NCBI GenBank assembly: GCA_963596435.1
Contig: CAVBMG010000043.1
Location: 1-26,650 of the forward strand
Length of the DNA: 26,650 nucleotides
Direction of reading: 5' to 3'
From: COE1 sp963596435
GTDB taxonomy: Bacteria > Bacillota > Clostridia > Lachnospirales > Lachnospiraceae
Shown: in pieces, positions 22,392-26,650 of the stretch
Layout of the letters: the number at the start of each line of letters is the position of its first letter
How positions within the stretch are numbered: position 1 is the first letter of the stretch
Translations under genes and position numbers: made by a program
The notes under the pieces: model-generated
Database searches by the model: none
Told to the model about the DNA's origin: nothing
The model's input: the letters and a program-made list of their open reading frames with translations, nothing else

Positions 22392-23177
22392 GTGAAGACG
22401 AAGCAGGTCATATATTATCACAATGAATTGACGGATGAGTTTTCGACAGCGCAGATTAAGGCAAGGAAGATTGATGAGAATTATTGTTATGATAACGATA
22501 CATTAGCCGGAAAGGCTGCTCATGTATTCTGGTATCGCATCCTTGCAAGACCTTTAGCCTGGGTTTATCTGAAAGTAGCATATCGTCATAAGATTGTGAA
22601 TAAGCAGGCTTTGAAGAATGAGAAGGGACATGGTTTCTTTTTATACGGAAATCATACACATCCAGTCGCAGATGCCTTTATGCCTAGCATGGTAAGTTAT
22701 CCGGTGGACACCTATGTGATCGTTCATCCCAATAATGTATCTATGCCTGTGCTGGGGCGGGTGACTCCAAGTCTTGGAGCCATACCTTTGCCGGATGATA
22801 TCGGGGCTGCGAAGAATTTTGTCAAAGTAGTCAAGGCGAGAATTGCAGAGGGAAAGTGCGTAGCAATTTACCCGGAAGCACATATATGGCCATATTATAC
22901 GGGAATCAGACCTTTCCCGGATACCTCTTTTCGATATCCGGTTCAGTGTGGTGCGCCTGTATATTGCTTTACAGACACGTATCAGAAACGAAGATTCAGT
23001 TCCAGACCCAGAATCGTAACCTATGTAGATGGACCTTTTTATCCTGATGCACACAGGACTGCCAAAGAACAGAAGGAGCAGCTGCGTCAGGAAGTATACA
23101 CAACGATGAAGCTGCGCAGTGAAAATAACAGCGTAGAGCGAATAAAATATATCAAATCAGGGGAAACAAATGATTAA
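22392..23177 (+). CDS. PlsC-like 1-acyl-glycerol-phosphate acyltransferase family protein
   Basis: 261 residues. The acyltransferase block has GNHTHPVADAF: His88 to Asp94 with five residues between, one more than the usual NHxxxxD, so His88 or His90 could serve. A PEG-type motif follows as YPEAHIWPY (160-168). Its role would be acyl transfer to a glycerol or sugar lipid at the membrane. GTG 22392 is 8 nt after GGGAG (22379-22383); GTG 22377 precedes that SD and is less likely. It overlaps the following glycosyltransferase gene by 8 nt, heading a three-gene operon for lipid or glycolipid assembly. Confidence 0.8.
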   Translation: MKTKQVIYYHNELTDEFSTAQIKARKIDENYCYDNDTLAGKAAHVFWYRILARPLAWVYLKVAYRHKIVNKQALKNEKGHGFFLYGNHTHPVADAFMPSMVSYPVDTYVIVHPNNVSMPVLGRVTPSLGAIPLPDDIGAAKNFVKVVKARIAEGKCVAIYPEAHIWPYYTGIRPFPDTSFRYPVQCGAPVYCFTDTYQKRRFSSRPRIVTYVDGPFYPDAHRTAKEQKEQLRQEVYTTMKLRSENNSVERIKYIKSGETND

Positions 23178-24030
23178 TATCTTATTTTCAGGAAACGAAA
23201 AGGTTTTTGATGGCATGCTGACCTGTATGTTGTCGATATTTAAGAGAACGCAGACTGCCGAACCCTTTCATTTTTATATTCTGACCATGGATGTGTCGCA
23301 TATCAAGCCAGAATATACGGCAGTTACAACCAGGCAGGCGCTTTATCTGGAACAGGTGGCAAAAGAATATCATCCGGATAATTGTGTTACCAGATGTGAT
23401 GTTTCTTCTTTATATGAAGAGGAATTTGCCAATTGCCCTAATGAACAGTGTTATTGCTCGCCTTATACGTTACTTCGTCTTTTTGCAGATAAGATGCCCC
23501 AGATACCGGATAAGCTGCTGTATCTGGATGTAGATATTCTGTTCAACCGTGATATCACACTGTTATATGATATGGATATAGAGGGCTATGAATATGCAGC
23601 AGCCAGAGACCATTACGGCAAATATCTGGTGTATTTTAATTATATCAATGCCGGCGTGCTCCTTCTTAATATGAAGGAGATACGTAAGACGGGGTTATTT
23701 GAGAAAGCAAGAGAGCTTATCAAGACGAAGAAGCTGCCTTTTGCAGATCAGAGTGCGATATTCAGAAGCACTACAAGAAAGAAGATGCTGCCGCAGCGAT
23801 TCAACGATCAGAAGTTTCTGCATAAGCACACGGTAGTAAGGCATTTTTCCAGAAGATTATTCTATCTGCCGTATCCGCATACTGCTAATATCAAGCAGTG
23901 GGATGTGACCAAAGTACACACGGTTTTTCACTATGAACAGTTTGATGATGTTTTATATGAATATATATATTTGAAGAGAAAGTTCGAGAGAGAAAATGAA
24001 ATTGGAGAAAGTCAAGGAGGTTACCAATGA
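23170..24030 (+). CDS. Glycosyltransferase family 8 protein
   Basis: 286 residues. A retaining GT-A glycosyltransferase: the metal-binding DxD motif is DVD (120-122) in YLDVDILFN, followed by FNYINAGVLLLN (156-167), the GT8 acceptor-side signature. A C-terminal His in VFHYEQF could be the third metal ligand. The substrate sugar is unknown; GT8 members mostly use UDP-Glc or UDP-Gal. It overlaps both neighbours (8 and 4 nt), so it is tightly coupled to the acyltransferase and the GT8-PlsC fusion. Confidence 0.9.
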   Translation: MINILFSGNEKVFDGMLTCMLSIFKRTQTAEPFHFYILTMDVSHIKPEYTAVTTRQALYLEQVAKEYHPDNCVTRCDVSSLYEEEFANCPNEQCYCSPYTLLRLFADKMPQIPDKLLYLDVDILFNRDITLLYDMDIEGYEYAAARDHYGKYLVYFNYINAGVLLLNMKEIRKTGLFEKARELIKTKKLPFADQSAIFRSTTRKKMLPQRFNDQKFLHKHTVVRHFSRRLFYLPYPHTANIKQWDVTKVHTVFHYEQFDDVLYEYIYLKRKFERENEIGESQGGYQ

Positions 24031-25871
24031 ATAGGAATATGATCATACCGATTTTCTTTGCCTGTGACAATCAATATGCCAAGTACACCATGGTGGCAAT
24101 GAAATCTATCATAGAGAATGCATCCAAGGAGTATACGTATCATATGCATATTCTTCACACAGATGTCAGCGCAGCTATGCAGGAGAGGGTCAAGGAGCTG
24201 GAAAGTGCCAATACCCGGATTTATTTTGATGATGTGACAGAGAGACTGGCTAAACTGGATGGAGAATTACCGGTCAGAGACTATTATTCACATACTACGT
24301 ATTATCGTCTTTTTATCCCGGATATGTATCCACAATATGACAAGGCTATTTATATTGACAGCGATACCATTACAATAGGAGATATCTCCAAACTGTATGA
24401 GCAGAATATTGACGGATATTATGTAGCAGGAGTCAGAGATCAGGTAGTCATTCAGGATGAGACCTTTGGAGAATATGTGGAGAAGGTGCTGGGGCTTGAC
24501 AGGCATGCCTATTTCAATGCGGGAATGCTGTTGATGAATTGTAAGGCTTTCCGTGAGGAGAATTTATTACAGAAATTTATTCAGCTTCTGAATACCTATA
24601 CTTTCGTAGTGGCACAGGATCAGGACTATCTTAATATCATCTGCAAGGATCAGGTATTGTGGCTGGATGCATCATGGAATACAGAAGTATTTGGAGAGCT
24701 GCCCTGTAAGGAAGAGGACATTCAGATTCTTCATTATAATATGGCATCTAAGCCATGGCATTATGAAGGCTTCCGCTTATCCGAATATTTCTGGAAATAT
24801 GCACAGATGACTTCCTTCTATGAACAGATCAGACAGGAGCTTGTTGATTATACAGAGGAAGATAAGGCAAAAGACAGATATTCAGGAGAACACTTGCTGG
24901 AACTGGCATTACGTGAGATTCAGAATGAGAATAACTATCTGAATATGATGAAAAAGAGCAATCAGCAGTCAGCTGAGAGACTTGAAATCCTTGATCGTAT
25001 TGCAAGACTGGAGAGAGAAGGTCATTTTGACATTGATGTAGAGAATGACCCGCCTTCCAGAACCCTGATGCCGGAAGAAGTGGAATATATTCATAAGACG
25101 CTGGGAGCGAAGCTTCGTAACCGCTATGCACATAAGATGGGACGCTGGTTCATGAATATGCTCATCCGCAGGAAACAGATGATTATTAAGGATGTTGTTG
25201 GAATCGAGAATTTCAAGAATCTGGAGCAGGGTGCGATTATCACCTGTAATCATTTCAATGCCTTTGACAGCTTTGCAATCCAGGTGGCATATGACAGATC
25301 AGAGCATAAAGAGAGAAAGTTCTACCGTGTTATCAAAGAAGGTAATTATACAAGCTTTCCGGGCTTCTTTGGATTTTTGATGCGCAACTGCAATACTTTG
25401 CCATTAAGTTCCAATTTCGCTACGATGAAGAAGTTCGTTAAGGCAGTAGATGAACTGTTGCAGGAAGGCAATTTTGTCCTTTTCTACCCGGAGCAGAGTA
25501 TGTGGTGGAATTACCGTAAGCCCAAGCCCCTAAAGAAGGGAGCTTATACCTTTGCAGTGAATAATCAGGTGCCGGTGCTGCCTTGTTTCATTACCATGCA
25601 GGACAGTAACCTTCTGGATCAGGATGGATTCCCTATTCAGGAATACACCATCCACATCAGCAAACCGATATATCCTGATGCATCTTTGAATCATTCTGAG
25701 AATGTGGAATCAATGCGCAGGGCCAACTATGAAGTATGGAAGGAAATCTATGAGAAGACCTATGGTATTCCTCTGGAATACACCTGTGGTCCTGTAGATG
25801 AGAACGGACATCCAATCAATGCCATCATGCAGGCGTGTGATGAGCAGGAATACGCTAAAAAAGCAGAATAA
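24027..25871 (+). CDS. Bifunctional GT8 glycosyltransferase - PlsC-like acyltransferase fusion
   Basis: 614 residues. The GT8 domain (about 1-270) has DSD (111-113) in YIDSDTI, FNAGMLLMN (163-171) and LHYNMASKPW (235-244). A helical linker (about 275-380, many Glu/Arg) leads to the acyltransferase domain (about 385-570), with canonical NHFNAFD (408-414) and YPEQSMWW (487-494). One chain can thus in principle add a sugar and an acyl group. The order repeats the activities of the two preceding genes, suggesting duplication and fusion or two sequential steps on a glycolipid. AAGGAGG precedes the ATG, which overlaps the previous gene by 4 nt. Confidence 0.9.
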   Translation: MNRNMIIPIFFACDNQYAKYTMVAMKSIIENASKEYTYHMHILHTDVSAAMQERVKELESANTRIYFDDVTERLAKLDGELPVRDYYSHTTYYRLFIPDMYPQYDKAIYIDSDTITIGDISKLYEQNIDGYYVAGVRDQVVIQDETFGEYVEKVLGLDRHAYFNAGMLLMNCKAFREENLLQKFIQLLNTYTFVVAQDQDYLNIICKDQVLWLDASWNTEVFGELPCKEEDIQILHYNMASKPWHYEGFRLSEYFWKYAQMTSFYEQIRQELVDYTEEDKAKDRYSGEHLLELALREIQNENNYLNMMKKSNQQSAERLEILDRIARLEREGHFDIDVENDPPSRTLMPEEVEYIHKTLGAKLRNRYAHKMGRWFMNMLIRRKQMIIKDVVGIENFKNLEQGAIITCNHFNAFDSFAIQVAYDRSEHKERKFYRVIKEGNYTSFPGFFGFLMRNCNTLPLSSNFATMKKFVKAVDELLQEGNFVLFYPEQSMWWNYRKPKPLKKGAYTFAVNNQVPVLPCFITMQDSNLLDQDGFPIQEYTIHISKPIYPDASLNHSENVESMRRANYEVWKEIYEKTYGIPLEYTCGPVDENGHPINAIMQACDEQEYAKKAE

Positions 25872-25926
25872 GATTCACACAATCCGTCTAAACTATGGAT
25901 AACAACCAACATAAGGAGGCGGATAT

Positions 25927-26650
25927 ATGGCAGTGAATCAGACAATGGGCAGGGCTAGCATATCTTATGGCAGCCCTGTTTTTATTAAGGCAAGTGGTTC
26001 TGTTGTAGGGCAGATGGAATCGGAAGGACCCCTGGGCAGTTATTTTGATAAAGCAGGAACGGATAAGGATGATCTGTTTGGCGCAGATTCCTGGGAAAAG
26101 GCAGAAAGTGCCTTACAGAAGGAAGCAGTCGGCATAACGCTGCAAAAGGCAGGCGTAAAAGCCGAAGATATCAGGTATTTGTTTGCAGGAGATTTACTGG
26201 GTCAGAACATTGCCAGCTCTTTTGGCGTTATGGACTATGAGATTCCACTGTTTGGACTGTATGGAGCATGTTCGACCTGTGGCGAGTCTCTGTGTCTTGG
26301 CAGTATGGCAGTGGCAGCAGGGTACGCATCTTCTATCATGTGTCTGACATCCAGTCATTATGCCAGCGCACAGAAGGAATTTCGCTATCCTTTGGAATAC
26401 GGAGGACAAAGACCCCTGTACGCAACTTGGACAGTGACAGGAAGTGCTGCTTTTATTCTACAGCCTCAGGGGCTTCCAAAAGAGGAAGAGATAGCATCCA
26501 CATATTCGAGAAAAATTGCAATCACCGGGATTACTCCTGGTAAGATCATGGACTATGGTATCAGGGATTCTTTCAATATGGGATGTGCCATGGCGCCGGC
26601 GGCTTGCGATACAATCCTGACAAATCTGCGGGACTTTAACAGACAGTCCA
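25927..26650 (+). CDS. spoVAD: Stage V sporulation protein AD, 5' part (runs off the window)
   Basis: 241 residues are visible and no stop is reached. SpoVAD is a thiolase-fold protein needed for dipicolinic acid uptake into forespores. Matches to the family: VVGQMESEGPLGSYFD (26-41), WEKAESALQKEA, LFAGDLLGQNI (85-95), GLYGACSTCGESL (110-122) with Cys115 at the thiolase nucleophile position, TSSHYASAQKEFRYPLEYGGQRP and NMGCAMAPAACDTI. These exclude FabH. AAGGAGG (25913-25919) is 7 nt before the ATG. It is 55 nt after the GT8-PlsC gene; neither a clear terminator nor a convincing sigma-G promoter was found in the gap. The presence of this gene indicates a spore-former. Confidence 0.92.
   Translation, partial: MAVNQTMGRASISYGSPVFIKASGSVVGQMESEGPLGSYFDKAGTDKDDLFGADSWEKAESALQKEAVGITLQKAGVKAEDIRYLFAGDLLGQNIASSFGVMDYEIPLFGLYGACSTCGESLCLGSMAVAAGYASSIMCLTSSHYASAQKEFRYPLEYGGQRPLYATWTVTGSAAFILQPQGLPKEEEIASTYSRKIAITGITPGKIMDYGIRDSFNMGCAMAPAACDTILTNLRDFNRQS

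Noticed and set aside
25872..25926. Sigma-G promoter before spoVAD
   Set aside because: GAATA at 25866 could be a -35, but no acceptable -10 (CATnnTA) occurs at the right distance.
25927..26650. FabH or thiolase assignment for the last gene
   Set aside because: The fold is thiolase-like, but the motifs GPLGSYFD, AGDLLGQN, EFRYPLEYGGQRP and MAPAACDTI are those of SpoVAD.

Overview
The window looks like the chromosome of an anaerobic, spore-forming, low-GC Firmicute, most likely a gut Lachnospiraceae/Clostridia member. This rests on Firmicute-type AAGGAGG ribosome binding sites, a T-box riboswitch, a spoVAD-like sporulation gene at the right edge, a YolD/Y-polymerase pair and general protein style. 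The species cannot be named from the sequence.

Layout, left to right. (1) 1-5184: terminator of an unseen upstream gene, an extended -10 promoter overlapping a perfect 23-bp palindrome, then a tightly overlapping operon of a YibE/F membrane protein, sbcD and sbcC. (2) 5185-5671: a candidate 56-residue membrane peptide with its own terminator. (3) 5672-7602: a Y-family DNA polymerase with a clamp-binding motif, overlapping a YolD protein, behind possible LexA-like sites. (4) 7608-11250: an AT-rich accessory stretch with a DUF4143-type AAA ATPase, an unknown 129-residue protein behind a perfect consensus promoter, a polysaccharide deacetylase and a Phd/RelE-type toxin-antitoxin pair. (5) 11325-13284: a YtrA-like GntR regulator with an ABC exporter ATPase and permease, behind a promoter embedded in a 19-bp-arm inverted repeat. 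(6) 13357-14345: a CxxCxxCC (YkgJ) protein and a small conserved protein.

(7) 14399-20787 is the standout. It holds a NifH-like Fe protein, two short divergent NifD/NifK-like subunits, a lipoprotein substrate-binding protein, a FecCD/BtuC permease and a BtuD/FepC ATPase, all co-oriented with short gaps or overlaps. No nifB, nifE or nifN is present and the cluster-ligand cysteines are split oddly between the two subunits, so this is unlikely to be a nitrogen-fixing system. It looks like a nitrogenase-superfamily reductase physically linked to a metal-chelate or tetrapyrrole-type importer. A TTAGTT/AACTAA alternating palindrome at the predicted transcription start suggests metal-responsive (DtxR-like) control, which is inference.

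(8) 20803-22248: a tryptophan T-box riboswitch (specifier UGG, T-box UGGC) controlling trpS. (9) 22260-25871: a likely glycolipid-assembly operon of a PlsC-like acyltransferase, a GT8 glycosyltransferase and a GT8-PlsC fusion. (10) 25927-26650: the 5' part of spoVAD. No tRNA, rRNA, insertion sequence or CRISPR array was seen.
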